DNA of 64,000 nt from Cryptomeria japonica (GCF_030272615.1 NC_081412.1:687574583-687638582), one strand, 5' to 3'. Shown: positions 48,923-62,386, numbered from the stretch's first letter. The notes: generated by a model not told the origin, from the sequence alone. Translations and numbers: made by a program.

Positions 48923-49110
48923 ACACACATACATATGTATATCTATGTATAAATATATATGCATATACTTGTATATATATACACATACATATCCTTATGT
49001 ATATGTGTGTGTATACATATATATTTACGTATATAGATATATACACATATATAAAGAGACACAAACACATATACATATGTATATATAAAGACATACACAC
49101 ACACTTGCAC
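48923..49110. repeat. Degenerate TATA/CATA microsatellite
   Basis: Interrupted TA, CATA and CA tracts flanking the short element. Confidence 0.8.
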
Positions 49111-49139
49111 ACACACAAAGAGAATCATAAATGCATGTT

Positions 49140-49927
49140 CATAAAAAAAATTAGAGTCCGCAACACATGCAAACAATTGAACATTAAAACCCTAAAAATA
49201 CAAAAAACATGAAATTTCCTATCATCAAGTAAAAAAACATAGAAAAAATAAGTAACCATAGCTATATATCTTGAGATCCTACATTAAAACAATGAAAACG
49301 CAAAGCCCACAACTTATGTAAACAATGGAATCCTAAAACCCTAAAAAAGTAGAGAACCTGAAATTTTCTTTCATTAACTAAAAACGCATAGAACCTAATT
49401 AAGAAAACAAATAACAGGGCATATAACCCAAAATTTCATTTCATTAACTAAAAATGCATAGAAGTTGGAATGTCTTTTCATTAACTGCATGTGCAATCAA
49501 GAAAATTAACAACCATAGCTATATATCTTGAAATGCTACATTAAGTAACAAAAATAACTCGCAACAGGCTATATATCTTGAAACCCTACATCGAGCAACA
49601 CATAGAGAATTGAAAAATGCCCATTTACAAAAACAATCAAAACACACAACCCACAACACACAAGCAACAAAATATTGAAACCCTAAAAATGCAAAGAACC
49701 TGAAATTTCCTTTCATTAACCAAAAACACATAGAACCTAAAATGTCCTTCCATTAACTACGACTGCAATTAAGAAACCTGGAATGTCCTTTCATTAACTG
49801 CAAGTGCAATCAATATAAAAACATAGAAACACAAAACACAAAGAACCTAAAATTTGTTTTCATTAAATAACCACACATAGAACCTGAAATGTCCTTCGAT
49901 TAACTACGACTACAATAAAGAAAATAA
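49140..49927. repeat. Degenerate array of a unit containing CCTGAAAT..CTTTCATTAACT
   Basis: Words such as AACCTGAAATTT, CTTTCATTAACT, ACATAGAACCT and CATAGCTATATATCTTGA recur irregularly at about 49160, 49350, 49430, 49500, 49560, 49690, 49740, 49780 and 49860. A decayed satellite-like array; no coding content. Confidence 0.6.
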
Positions 49928-50017
49928 TGTTATTATGAGGATCCGGTAACTACTGAGAGGGGGGTGAATCAGTAGTTAAACAAATTCTGCAATACTTCAG
50001 AAACCAGTACTGGGAAC

Positions 50018-51063
50018 TGTAGACACCTATAAATGTCCCATTAGTTCTATACTAATTATTTGTCTATTTAATTAAGTAATTCTTTAATTATTTGATTAAA
50101 TTAACTATTTCTTCTAATCAACGCCCTTCAACACTTCTAATTATTCTATTTCTATTCTCAAACCATTTTAATCAGTTAACCATATCTCAATTATTAATTA
50201 AATATCAATTATTTAATTAATTACAACCTTTTCCTTAGTTAAATAATCTTTATTATTTAATTAATTTTGTCTCCTAAGTTTAAATAATTTCATTTAAATT
50301 AATTATTATTCCTCCAATTCCCCAAATTCGAATTTCAATTCATTTCATCTAATTTCATATTTCCAAATTCACATTTCCCCAAATCTGAATTTCAATTAAT
50401 TTCATGTGCATTTTAGCATTCAAATGACTAAATTCAAATCCAAATTGAAAATGAAAATCAAATTCAATTTCAAATTCCTACAACACATGCTAAAATCAGA
50501 ACTGATTGATCAAATCAATTGTCTAATCAGATAACTCAGTGAACTCATCAATCACCCTTTTTTTCTCAAATTCAGCATTTTATGACTAATCCATCAATTC
50601 AATCTACTGGTCAATCAATTGAGTTCACTCTCAAATCAATCCAGTTGACTACTCAATCAAATGAGTTAACAAACCAATCAATCGAGTTCATTAATCAATC
50701 TAAATCAATTATCTGTCAATCAACATTTGAGTTCAAATTCTCACCTCCTTTGTGTTGAAAATCTATAAATTCAACCTCTTTGCTCATTTCATTCTAGATT
50801 TTGAGAATGAGAGAATCACAGTCTTCAAAACATTTGTATGCAGGAAATTGATGCAATACCTGAGAGCCATCAACCACACAAATTGGAGAAGAACAATGAA
50901 AATAAAGATGTAGAATGAAGGAGTTTTTATTTTGAATTCATTTCTCATTTCTTGTATTGATTTTCATTGATTATGTTTGATGTTTGCTAATTAGTTGAGA
51001 ATTGGTGATTCATTCTTATTTGCTGATTAGCTTAATAACACATGACATTCAAGCATGATGACA
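50018..51063 (+). mobile_element. 5' LTR of the deleted Tat-like element
   Basis: TGTAGACACC start, CATGATGACA end. TTAATTAA-rich first 300 bp, then repeated CAATCAATTGAGTT-type words. TATA box TATAAAT at about 50764. Confidence 0.8.
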
Positions 51064-51065
51064 TT

Positions 51066-51084
51066 TGATGAACCCGACGTGAAC
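51066..51084 (+). promoter_or_regulatory. Primer-binding site
   Basis: TGATGAACCCGACGTGAAC; one change (TGG to TGA) from the site at 40451, the same primer class. Confidence 0.65.
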
Positions 51085-51114
51085 TAACAACAATTTGAAA
51101 TTTTGTGAATGCCT

Positions 51115-51590
51115 GTAGGTTTCCATTTCTGGAAAGTTTTCATTTTTGGCAGGTTTTCATTTTTGGTAGGTTTCCTTTTTTGGCAGGTTTCCATTTCTAG
51201 AAAGTTTCCATTTTTGGCAAGTTTTTATTTTTGGAAACTTTTGTTTTTTTGTAGGTTTCCATTTTTGACATGTTTCCATTTCTGAAAAGTTTTTGTTTTT
51301 GGCAAGTTTCTACTTCTGGAAAGTTTCCATTTTTGGTAGGTTTCCATTTTTGGCAGGTTTCCATTTCTAGAAAGTTTTCATTTTTGGCAGGTTTCTATTT
51401 TTTTGGAAAGTTTCCATTTTGCAGGTTTCCATTTCTGGAAAGTTTCCATTTTTGGCAGGTTTCAATTTCTGGAAAGTTTCCACTTTTGGTAGGTTTTCGT
51501 TTTTGGAAAGTTTCCATTTTTGGCAGGTTTTCGTTTCTGAAAAGTTTCTATTTTTGGTAGTTTCATTTTTAGCAAGTTTCTCATGTAAAA
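51115..51590 (+). repeat. Minisatellite of 17-20-bp units in the leader
   Basis: More than 20 units alternate between TTTCCATTTCTGGAAAG and TTTCCATTTTTGGCAGG with small changes. The first type is a perfect small hairpin (TTTCCA-TTTC-TGGAAA). It starts about 30 bp after the primer-binding site. Open frames rich in Phe, Trp and Lys here are artefacts. Confidence 0.9.
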
Positions 51591-51599
51591 AAACAAACA

Positions 51600-52715
51600 A
51601 AAAAAAACCCTCTCTATTCTTTCATTTTTCTTAAATTCTAGTCTTTTAGTGTTCTATTTTATAACAGATCATTGATAAACACTGAAGTAGATTTTTTTAA
51701 CCAAAGGAAGAAATATTAGGCTGGATAGCCCACCATGTGTCTACTAACGCTATTTTCTCTACAGGGGTAGCTTAGAAACACTCCAGTTTGGTGCAAATAA
51801 AATAAACCACAAACAACCTATTTTCTTTTTCACAATTGCTATGAAGGTTAAAAATGAACACCATGCTTGTGTGGAGCAACATCTCCACTTAGAATAGAAA
51901 ATCATTGCAATGGAAGGATAAAAAGAACTTAGTTTTTTGTGTCTTCGAAGGGATAGGTATTATGCTCTCCCCTTCAATGGGTGATCAGAAAACCAGACTC
52001 TCTTCTTTTATGTTTTCAGTAATTTTTTGTACTTACATCCTTTAGAAGGCCTGCCCTCTCAAGTTGCCCTTAGGGCGCCATTAAGGTCAGTGAGAGGGGA
52101 ATGACCTAAGTGGCAATGACTAAAGCCAAGTAATCCAAGCCACTATAAATAAATGCGTATGTGATGAGAATCATATGCGACAAGTGTTACATGTTGTCAC
52201 AACGACGTTATGCCTCCCTTAGTGCCTATATAGTACATTAAAATATGTAGAGCATAACCTCTACAGACTGGGAGACCTCCCTCAACAGAGTGTAAAACGC
52301 TGCTGATTGTGACCACTCGAACGGAACCCTTTCTAAACACATTAGAAATTAGAAGCCAAACTGAGTTAGTAACCAAACACTTGAATTATCACAGTGCAAG
52401 GGTGGGGAAGAATCCGCCCCCAAGACACTCACTATATATCTCTTAAGATAACGGACCAATTGAGGAGCAATCTTCTTTGGTCTAATTTCCGGAAAAGGCA
52501 AAAAAATGGGCACACCTTAGGGTGTGACAGGGTTGTTTGAGCTGACGGAGTATCAAGATGTGGGTTGTGGTAATACTTGTGATGTTTTGACTTTAAGAGA
52601 GTCTGCTTGCTGCGATATCGAATTGCCCAAATACAACGAAAACAAAATGGGGTCTTGAAACAGACTCCAACATTCATGGGAATTTGAAAAAAGTTCCTTA
52701 AACAAGTAATCTTTT
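51600..52715 (+). other. Leader sequence of the deleted Tat-like element
   Basis: No coding domain recognised. Contains short patches of higher GC near 52050-52140 but no identified gene. Confidence 0.4.
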
Positions 52716-54492
52716 CATGGTTTTATTCTTTTTGATCTATTTGTTGTGTCTTTTGTTACATTTCACCAAGTTCAAACATTTTAGAAAATACCAAAAACAA
52801 AGTGGAATCTCAACCAAAGTTTTGTCAAAAACATCAACAAGATCAAATCCCTCAACAAAGTCAAGTTTCAATATCAACAAGATCAAAACCCTACAACAAA
52901 CAAGCTTGTCAACATGAACATCAAATTAAACTTTTGCAACATTCTAGAAATGAAGAAAACGTCTTACATGTTGTGATCTTAGGTTCAAACCAGTCAAGCA
53001 AACATCATGGATTGGTGTTATGCATTTCGTAGGGAAGGTCAAGAATTCATCTCTTCCATTCCTATTCAATTGCCATCCATAGAAACATTAGCTCAACAAA
53101 TCAATACTTTGCAACAATAAATGAGAGACATGACTAATCCTAGCAACCATAGGGGCTAGTTAGAAAATATGATGAGGGAGGTCATAACCACGAGGGAATC
53201 ATTATCAGGCCAACATTCTTCTTCTTATGAGACCATTCAAACATGTCAACCTTCAATCTTCAACAAAATCATTTCTACCTCAATTCAACCAGCATTAGAG
53301 TCATGTCAACCTTCTTTCAACCCAACACTCAAAGTACCTCTTTCAACCAAAATCAAACCTCTTTCAACCAAATCAACTCCCTTTCAACCAAGGTCCAAAT
53401 CAAAATTCTTATCAACCCAACATTCAAACTCCTTTCAACCAAAATCAAATCCCTTTCAAACAAAGTCCAAGTCAAAACTCATTCAACCAAAATCAAACCT
53501 CTTTCAACCAAAATCATACTCCTTTCAACCAAAATCAAATCCCTTTCAACCAAAGTCCAAATCAACCACATCTATCCACCATTTCATCATCCCCTAAGGT
53601 TACACAAGACCAATCCATGTTATCTTCATCCAATAGCATAATCTCCCAAGTGCTATCCATAGCACAAATCCAATCTAATCCAAGTCATGATTCAAAGAGT
53701 CTCGTTCAAGATCTTTTCTCATCAAGTCAAAAGGTTGAAACCTTCCAAGAATCTCCCATGAATATCCAAACTTCTTCCCTATGTCAAGAGGACAATCCAA
53801 AATCACAAGAAATCAGTCATGAAATAAATCAAGATCAAGAACAAACCTTTTCATCCTACCTAGTTTTTGATGAAGACTCCACCTATCAAGAATCTTATGA
53901 TGATCCCCTCATTCTTTTCTATTCCACTCATAATAACACCCTTGTTTCTCAAGAGCAAGATGTTCTTTCAAGTACCATCCAACATCCACCTCCTAAACAA
54001 GATCCCATTATCATTTCTCCTAGTCTCTCTCATGATTCCAATACACAAGTTGTTCATGAATGAAATCACCAATCTAGATCATACTATAGAGAATAATTTA
54101 TCAACAATGGTATGTGCACCATCATCAAATGACAATGTAGTGACAGAAACAAGCATAACACCAGTAAATGAGATCAACACTTGGTTGGCTTCATCATACT
54201 CTTTAAGTGCATCAATAAAAATAGGCATAACACATGCTCATGTCACAACTTCAAAACCAAAATCTATTTGCCTCATACACCCACACTTGAAAGACTGGGG
54301 GCAAGAAGGTCTACCACAGCTGGATTGGTTTGAAAATAAGGAGGCTATAGCAGAAACTGTACATGAAAGACTCGCAGCCGCATATCCTATTGAAAAAGAC
54401 AGGTTCATCCAACTCTTCAAACAAAGACCAATGAATTATCTACACAAAGTTCAAACCAACTCAATAACAACATGCACCTAAAAAGATATTAC
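52716..54492 (+). pseudogene. Degenerate coding remnant with a Gln/Asn/Ser-rich repeat region
   Basis: Several overlapping open stretches in different frames (52802-53032, 53243-53641, 53617-54063, 54087-54481) look like one broken gene. No gag, RT or integrase domain can be recognised. The middle part is built from a repeat (see 53336-53575). The final codons in one frame read NNMHLKRYYI then stop, the polyprotein end of a Tat-like parent. Confidence 0.45.
53336..53575 (+). repeat. Coding-type repeat around CTTTCAACCAAAATCAAA
   Basis: About ten units of roughly 20 bp with variants (AAAGTCCAAATCAA, AAAATCAAACCT), giving Phe-Asn-Gln-rich peptides in one frame. Confidence 0.8.
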
Positions 54493-57400
54493 ATCTAAGG
54501 GTGGGTTCATTTCAATTTTCAGTACTGCATTTGCATATTTCTTTACTGCATTGCATATCTCCATTTCAGAGTGCATCATAGTTGCTTGCATATCACTATT
54601 GCACAACATATAGCTTCATATCATTATTGCTTCCTCATATAGTTGCATCAATAAAAACATGATGTTTGTCTGAGTTATTCACTTGTCTGCATTGAAAGGA
54701 ACGAATGTTGTCTCATTTCCTAGATACTTGTTCATGAAGTCTTTAGGAGGCCTTTAGTCATTCATCTTCAACGTCACATTGGGATTACGCTTTATCCTTG
54801 GTTGGGTAGAAGTTTCACTATCAAGTCTTGTTACCCAAAATCTATCAATTGCTATATCTTACACATTAATCAAAAGCTCTAAGTCATTACAGATACCTAG
54901 TTGGTCATGTGGCTAGTGAAAAATCCAATATTCTGCTTCAGCGTCGCTATAATTGTCATATACCCAAGTAGGTTTTATTACTTACAAGTCAAGGCAAGAA
55001 AATAAAATAAAAAAGTGTTATGTCAATCTCAATGCAAACAAAAAAAAATGATATATTACTAAAATATCACGCATACAAGTGTGACAAAAAAAAGCTTGAC
55101 TATGGGAACATGCAAGTAACTCCATCAGGGCTATGGACGCCTACTAGAAATGGAGTAATATTTGAGAGATTACAGTGCATAACCTCGTCGGAGCCCTAAA
55201 ATCTTGCTGGCAGTGAGGCTCTATCCAAGTTGATTTTGAAGTCAGAATAACACACGTAGCTAGCCACATAGGATTCCAAGGGTCTTTGATGGTTATAAGA
55301 CTCAGAATAAACTCAAATGCACATACATGGGCAAAAGAAGATCGAAATTTCAAGAATTGATGGAGAAGTTTTCTGCACCTCCATTCATAAATCTTGGTTA
55401 CATAGTGTGTTAGGTTGGATGGTCTAAGTCTTTTAAGAATGGATTGAACTCCTATCTCTGAAACATTTTGCACCTTTAATCCAATTAGTGTATTTCAAAA
55501 TGAAAGAAACAGACACTCATCCTTGTTCGAATAGGAACTGCATTTTTGTCATGCATCCTGCATTAGCATAACTCATATAAAAAATTTATTGTCTCCATTG
55601 CATTATGCATCATCATGTTATCATCATAGGTCTGCATACTTGGGGGCATAACTGAAAAAATTCCAAAAATCATAAAAAGTCCTGAAAAAATCAATAAAAA
55701 ACATTCAGATAAAGTCATGAAAAAAAAAATCAATCAAAAAAATAAAAAATCAGATAAAGTCATGAAAAAATCAATCAAAAACATTCACAAAATGTCATGA
55801 AAAAATAAAAAAATCACAAAATGTCATGAAAAAAATAAAATCAAAGCAAGAAAGCATGGGTCATCCATCAAATCAAATCAACAACAAGAAAACTCTCAGA
55901 TTCTACAATCAAACTAATCACATGTCTTGTTAATCAGTTAAAATCTATCAAACTGATCACATGTCTTGTTAATCAATTAAAATCTATCAAACATCAACAT
56001 GTCTTATACAAGGAAGGGTACACTCAAAACCAGACATATCGGTCTTATACAAGGTACTCACTCTTTGAAACCAAACATTCCTATCAATGATCACACAAAT
56101 CAAAGCAATGACATAGATTAGTATGACTGTTGGATTTTGTCCAAGTTAGTCTTATCTTTATCAATTAATGACAGGTCATGTTTCATCAATACTAAAAATA
56201 GTTGAAACCCATAAAAATACCAAAACATTTGAAAAAGTCCTGAAAAAATTAAAAATCAGAAAACATCAAAATCGCAACAAAAACATTCAAATACGATCCT
56301 CAAAAAAGCACAAAAACATTGAGAAAATACCAAAAACCCCTAAACATCGAAAGTCTCTTAAAAAACAAACTAAAAAAATCAGAAAACATAAAAAATTGCA
56401 ATAACATGTCTCGCAAGAATCAAATATCTTAGCAGTTATCCAACAAACATTTCACATGATGTTAAACAAAGGATACAACTATCTTGTCAAAATGTCTGCA
56501 ATCAAGTTGATCAACTGTCTAATCTATCAAATCACTATCAAACTATCAACGTGATCAACATCTTGTCTTAAACAGAATCGGTACACTCAAAACCAGACAA
56601 GTCAGTCTTAAACAGGGTCCAAAACTTCTGAAACCAAACATTATCAAAATCACATCAAGTAATCACATGAAGACAAAAATCAGTATGGTTGCTGCATTTT
56701 GTTCTAGATGGTTTTATCTTTTATCAAATTGGCAAAGATCATTTCTTTTAGCTACTCAAGGATGTCCAAAAAGTGACTGTAGGAGCCGTGATGGGCATGA
56801 TCCTTTTCTTTATTTGTTGTTTGTGGTTTGACCCAATGAAGTTCTGGGGCAATTTCTCTAGTGGGTGTCTGTGATAGGAGCATTCAGCTTGTGAATGCCA
56901 CACATACCTCGACCCCTAGCATAATTCCTAGAATGGAGGGTTCATTCCTTGTCTGCTATGTGTTTGTTTCTTTGCAATGAGATATCTGTGCATCTTGGTT
57001 CCTTATACCCTGGTGTACAAAGCTTCATTGTTACATAATAAGGCTCAATGATGAAAATGTATTGCACTATGAATAAAGATAAGAAGACTATTCATCATCA
57101 ATCATATCATTTCATTTTTCTAATCTCATCATGTTGATTGTCTCTTCATATCATTCTCTCATCAAGCATTTTTCTAGTTGATCATTCTTTCCAATCATTC
57201 TTTCATCTAACATGATCTCTCTCATCACTTAATTTCAATCTTTTCTTTTATCATTTTCTCATATCAACTATTCTATCTATCGATCAATTATTCCTCACTT
57301 TCATCATATTTTATCATTCATCCAATTTTTATCTATCTTCGTCTTATATAGGATGTATTCTTCTTAAAACCAGATGTTTTTGACCTGTCATTCATCTTAT

Positions 57401-57790
57401 ACAAGATGTATCCTTCCTGAAACCAGACATGATAATCTATCTTCATCTTATACAGGATGTATCTTTCCTGAAACCAGACGTTTTTGACCTATCATTTGTC
57501 TTATGCAGGATGTATCCTTCTTGAAACCATACATGATCATCTATTTGTGTCTTATACATGATGTATCCTTCCTGAAACCAAACAGACCAGTCCTATACAA
57601 GATGTATCCTTCATGAAACCAGACGTTTTGATCATTTTGTCTTATACAAGATGTGTCCTTCCTGAAACCAAACTTTATCTTATCAATCCAATCCTATCAA
57701 ATCAGTTCAACCATTTCCTTTCTATAATCAAACTCATCTGTGTCATTAAGTTAACCATTCTTCCATCTCTCATCTAACATTCTTCTTCTT
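54493..57790 (+). other. Long 3' non-coding region of the deleted Tat-like element
   Basis: Rich in AAAACATTCA and GTCATGAAAAAA words (55670-55840 and 56200-56400) and TTGCAT words near 54540-54600. The segment near 56835-56890 (ATGAAGTTCTGGGGCAAT) matches about 9800-9850 in the first Tat-type element, supporting common ancestry. Confidence 0.6.
57340..57680 (+). repeat. Tandem repeat, about 55-65 bp x 6
   Basis: Units share GTCTTATACAGGATGTATCC followed by TTCCTGAAACCAGAC. Diverged single units lie at about 55990-56075 and 56565-56640. Confidence 0.85.
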
Positions 57791-57935
57791 TCGAGAGATC
57801 ATTCATGTCTTCAATGCACAAATAATCTCTCGAGGGGGCATTATACCCTAGCGTCACCGGGGCATACTGGGGCAGTTTTTCTTTTCATTTTCTTTGAAAC
57901 AATGTTGTTTTGACATTGTCTCAAAGAGGGGCAAA
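57791..57935 (+). other. Two hairpins and polypurine tract
   Basis: Hairpin 1: TCGAGAGAT (57791-57799) pairs perfectly with ATCTCTCGA (57825-57833). Hairpin 2: CTTTGAAACAATG (57892-57904) pairs 12 of 13 with CATTGTCTCAAAG (57914-57926). The polypurine tract CAAAGAGGGGCAAA ends at 57935. Same layout as at 14705-14856. Confidence 0.75.
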
Positions 57936-58990
57936 TGTAGACACCTTAAAATGTCTCATTAATTCTATACTAATTATTCATCTATTTAATTAAGTAATTC
58001 TTTAATTATTTGATTAAAATTAACTATTTCTTCTAATCATCGCCCTTCAACACTTCTAATTATTTTATTTCTATTCTCAAATCATTTTAATCAGTTAATC
58101 ATATCTCAATTATTAATTAAATATCAATTATTTAATTAATTACAACCTTTTCCTTAGTTAAATAATCTTTATTATTTAATAAATTCTATCTCCTAAGTTT
58201 AGAAAATTTCATTTAAATTATTTAAATTAATTATTATTCCTCCAATTCCCCAAATTCAAATTTCAATTCATTTCATCTAATTTCATATTTCCAAATTCAC
58301 ATTTCCCCAAATATGAATTTCAATTAATTTCATGTGCATTTCAGCATTTGAATGACCAAATTCAAATCCAATTTGAAAATGAAAATCAAATTCAATTTCA
58401 AATTCCTACAACACATGCTAAAATCAAAACTGATTGATCAAATTAGTTGTCTAATCAGTTAACTTGATTAACTCACCAATCATCATTTTTAACTCAAAAT
58501 CAACTTTTTATGATTAATCCATCAATTCAGTCTACTGGTCAATCAATTGAGTTCACTCTCCAATCAATCCAGTTGACTACTCAATCAAATGAGTTAACAA
58601 ACCAATCAATTGAGTTCACCAATCAATCTAAATAAGTTATCTGTCAATCAACACTTGAGTTCAAATTCTCACCTCCTTTGTGTTGAAAATCTATAAATTC
58701 AACCTCTTTGCTCATTTCACTCTAGATTTTGAGAATGAGAGAATCACAGTCTTAAAAACATTTGTATGTACGAAATTGATGCAATACCTGAGAGCTATCA
58801 ACCACACAAATTGGAGAAGAACAATAAAAGCAAAGATGCAAAATGAGGGAGTTTTTATTTTGAATTCATTTCTCATTTCTTGTATTGATTTTCATTGATT
58901 ATGTTTGATGTTTGTTAATTAGATGAGAATTGGTGATTTGTTCTTATTTACTGATTAGCTTAATAACACATGACATCAAGCATGAAACAA
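57936..58990 (+). mobile_element. 3' LTR of the deleted Tat-like element
   Basis: Aligns with 50018-51063; small indels and many substitutions. TATA box at about 58692. The last few bases differ from the 5' LTR, so the end is approximate (58984-58990). Confidence 0.75.
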
Positions 58991-59955
58991 TAACTACTCA
59001 AATAGTCCTTTAAACTAATTTATCAACCACTCACATTAGTGTTCATCAATATGCATATAAAGTAAAGATATCAAATCAACACATGAACAATGCAATCACC
59101 ATATGAAAACAAAGATTTTTCACATGGAAACCCAAATGGGAAAAACCACGGTGGGAATTAGCACCCACAAAATATTTGCACTCTTTTGGAATGCGCTCAG
59201 ATAAAGGCCTATCTCGGTTAGGAGCTTTGCAATATGCCTGGTTAAGAGTAGACCTTATTAGGAGTCACTCGATCAAGGGATTTCAGCTTATCTCTGTTAG
59301 GAGTAACCTTGCTACAGGATTTTAAACTCAAGTTAATGAGCCACTCGGTGAAGGGATTTACAAATAAGACCTGTTAAAGTCTACCCAGTTAAGGGATTTG
59401 AATCTGCTACAACTGTTAGGAAATAATAGTGTAAATGATCTGATCACATCACTTCCTTGCTTGCTAGTACAGATCTTTTTCAGCTCAACTCTGCTACACA
59501 CATGGAAACACTTCAATCTGGATTGACAACACACTCTTCTCAAAACCACCAACACAAAAACCCTTCTCAAACTAGCCCTAAATACATTTTACAACAAGGG
59601 TGGCTACAAGCCCAAATTACATCAACAAGATTACATTACAGATCATTACAACAAATTTCAAGATAATTCCCATCATTGAATGATCACCGCACATCAATTT
59701 GATAAGAAATCAAACCCTTGTCACATTTTGCTAAGCACTTCATTGTTTCCCAATAAATCTGATCCTTATACGCACCCAAACATCTTTTTATCATTACACA
59801 TAGATTTTGACACGTCATTACTAAGTTATGAACATAATGAGATCCACCGCCAAACCATAAATCATCACCAGTCAAAGATTTGTCACTAATATTCATTCTT
59901 CTTCACTAAGATCATGACAGTCATGTTAGTTTTGATACTTAATGTAAAGTACAAA

Positions 59956-61851
59956 TGCCAATAGCTAACAAGATGAGAGGGGGGGTGAATCATACAAACT
60001 TAAACTTCCATAAAATCAACAAATTCAACCTCGATAATTTATACTTCAGCAACTTAACCAAAAACTGTTAAACATGCAAACTTATGAAGACATAATCATA
60101 ATAACACTCATAACACCATATTTAACATGGAAACCCAAATAGGGAAAAACTACTGTGGGATTTCAGACCCACTAAGAAATATACTCTTCTAGAGTATGCT
60201 CGGTTAAAAGCAAATCTTGTTAAAGATTACAAACACATTGCTAGATGTGACCCGATTAAGGGATTTCCCTAAGATCTATTAGGATCTTCACTTTGTTAGA
60301 AGTGACCTTGTCAAAGGATTTCAAACACTCACTTAGAATGTTACCTTGCTAGAGGGTTTACATATAAGACTGTTAAGTCCACTCGGTTAAGAGATTTTCT
60401 ATCACTTACAAAATAACAGTAATAAAAATCTATCTGCAACTTCACATCTAAAATGCTAAAGCAAATTCTTATTTACTCAAAACAATCTAGTCATAGGACT
60501 TATCTTGTCCCTTTGCTAGGCTTTCTACTCTATTATTCAAACAGGTCTTCAAGATTCTGTGCTTGGTAATCACTATGTAGCATCCCTGTGCATACACTTG
60601 CCTGCATACATTGTTTATTAACAATTTCTTATTTATAAACAATTGCTAACCGCTAAATCTCCTTGATCACATTTCCCATGATCAATCTTAGCCACCAGAT
60701 CTTCAAACTTGGCTAGGTTCAATGTATCCTTCCGATCTAAAAATGTTTTACCTCACCTCGAGACTTGCATTCCCTTCTTGGAACTTGCATAAGGTTATTG
60801 TGGTTCAATCTGCATTGTAGATCTTCCTGCCAATTTTCCTTTGCCATAGATCCTTAACAAACTTCATGCACGACATAGCAATCATTTATACATCTCCAAC
60901 TAATCATTGTCCTTCATTAATTAATGATTTTATCCATCCCATGCACACTGTCATAACTTGGTTGCAACTTGGTAAATACTAAACTTTACTCAGTAGACAT
61001 TTCTCCTTCATTAGCCGATATCGATAACCTTAGCGTTTACCGACTAGGTTCCTTAGGGTTTACCGACTAGGTTCTTTGCTCGGTTGCATAGTATAGTATT
61101 AACCTTACAATTAACAACATATATATGATATCAAAACAATCTAAACATCATGATCTCATCATTGTCTAACTCGGTAATAGTTGCCCATTGAATAACTTAT
61201 TCCTCCCTTTATTCATCACATTCTTTCTGTGTCTTTTACCGACATCTTAATTCTCTTCTAATCAATCTTCTCAAGATATGGCAACATCATACTGAATCAG
61301 ATAATCAATTTCTTGACATCAATGACAAAATAATGTTATAAAGATAATTTTCATCCTTCTTCAGTTATATCAATAATCTTCAACAACCTTCTCAATATCC
61401 TTATTGAATATCAACAATCTTTCTTACTGTAATGCCAACAAGTCAATCATAACTTACTCAATATGTCGATTCTGCTGATGGGGTTGCAGTCACAAACTCA
61501 TGCCAATGTCATAAATATATGTTCCAAACCGTAACACCTAACTCTTCATCGATCATCTGTACCAATCTTCTGATCATCTCTCTATTCTTACTAACCTTGT
61601 TGTCAACCGGTTCTACTAGTTTCATTAGTTCCATTACCGATTAGGCTATATCAGTATGTCTAGATGACTTAGATGACTAAATAATCATGGCTGCCATCAA
61701 TGACAACACAAATAAAGTCATCAAACAAGTTATCATCATCATCTAGCAAAAAATATCCATCTTGACATCATATCAACTTTACTAGTCATCTTCTCATCAT
61801 CAGTTATGTCAACAACTCATCTCATCATCATCTCCAACAATTATGCCAACA
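59956..61851 (-). mobile_element. 3' LTR of the copia element (about 1.9 kb)
   Basis: Minus-strand ends TGTTGGCATA and GCTATTGGCA. Contains the block shared with the split LTR, repeats of CGGTTAAGAGATTT type (60200-60400), and a direct repeat TTACCGACTAGGTTC (about 61035-61075). Confidence 0.6.
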
Positions 61852-62211
61852 ATATCCAATAATATCCCCCTTTGATATTGATGGCAACACCAAAAAGAAA
61901 AGATGGCAACACCAAAAACTAAAAGCTTATCAAAAGCTCATCATACATAAATGAAACATTGAATTGTTATAATTCTCTTTCTTCTCATCTGCTCTTCCTT
62001 TACTTTACTTCTCCCCCTATCATTGTTCTTCTCCCTGTTTCTTTTCTTCTCCCCCTTTGACAACAATGCCAAAGGTGCAAAGTGTCAAATTCATCTTATG
62101 TTGCTATGATTCCTTCATCTTTGCTGCTCCCTCTGAGGAGTAGCTCTCTTCTCATCAACCCACAATGAAAGATCTTCAATTGGCCCACTGGATTGATGCT
62201 TCAACAACATC

Positions 62212-62348
62212 TTAGTTGACCTTTGGTAGGGGTATAACCCCTAACTTGCCTCTGAGATACTCAAAGGTTGCCTTAGGAAATGGCTTAGTAAAGATACCAA
62301 CCAACTGCTCCTTGCTTGACACATGATCCATTTTGACTTGCTTTTCCT

Positions 62349-62386
<38 letters not shown>

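Larger units (their letters stand above)
50018..58990 (+). mobile_element. Internally deleted Tat-like LTR retrotransposon
   Basis: LTRs 50018-51063 and 57936 to about 58990 both start TGTAGACACC and align along their length with many differences, so it is older than the gag-only element. A primer-binding site sits at 51066 and a polypurine tract at 57922-57935. The interior has no RT, RNase H or integrase. A remnant at about 54440-54481 ends MHLKRYYI in one frame, like the polyprotein end MHLKRFYT at 8977. With the shared 3' hairpins and polypurine tract, this indicates descent by deletion from a relative of the element at 1-16263. I could not define a clean TSD. Confidence 0.78.
49928..59955 (-). 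mobile_element. Copia-type LTR (minus orientation), split by a Tat-like element
   Basis: The left piece 49928-50017 begins TGTTATTATG and contains GAGAGGGGGGTGAATCA. The right piece runs from about 58991 to 59955. Both match features of the LTR at 59956-61851, including GAGAGGGGGGGTGAATCA and the CATGGAAACCCAAAT..GGGAAAAAC block. The gypsy element at 50018 to about 58990 separates the pieces. The right end is cut by the second copia LTR. Confidence 0.55.

Noticed and set aside
51270-51634. Phe/Trp-rich open frames
   Set aside because: Translation of the minisatellite in a retroelement leader.
53169-54481. Functional host gene in the Gln/Ser-rich region
   Set aside because: Frames are broken, sequence is repeat-built, and it lies between matching LTRs.
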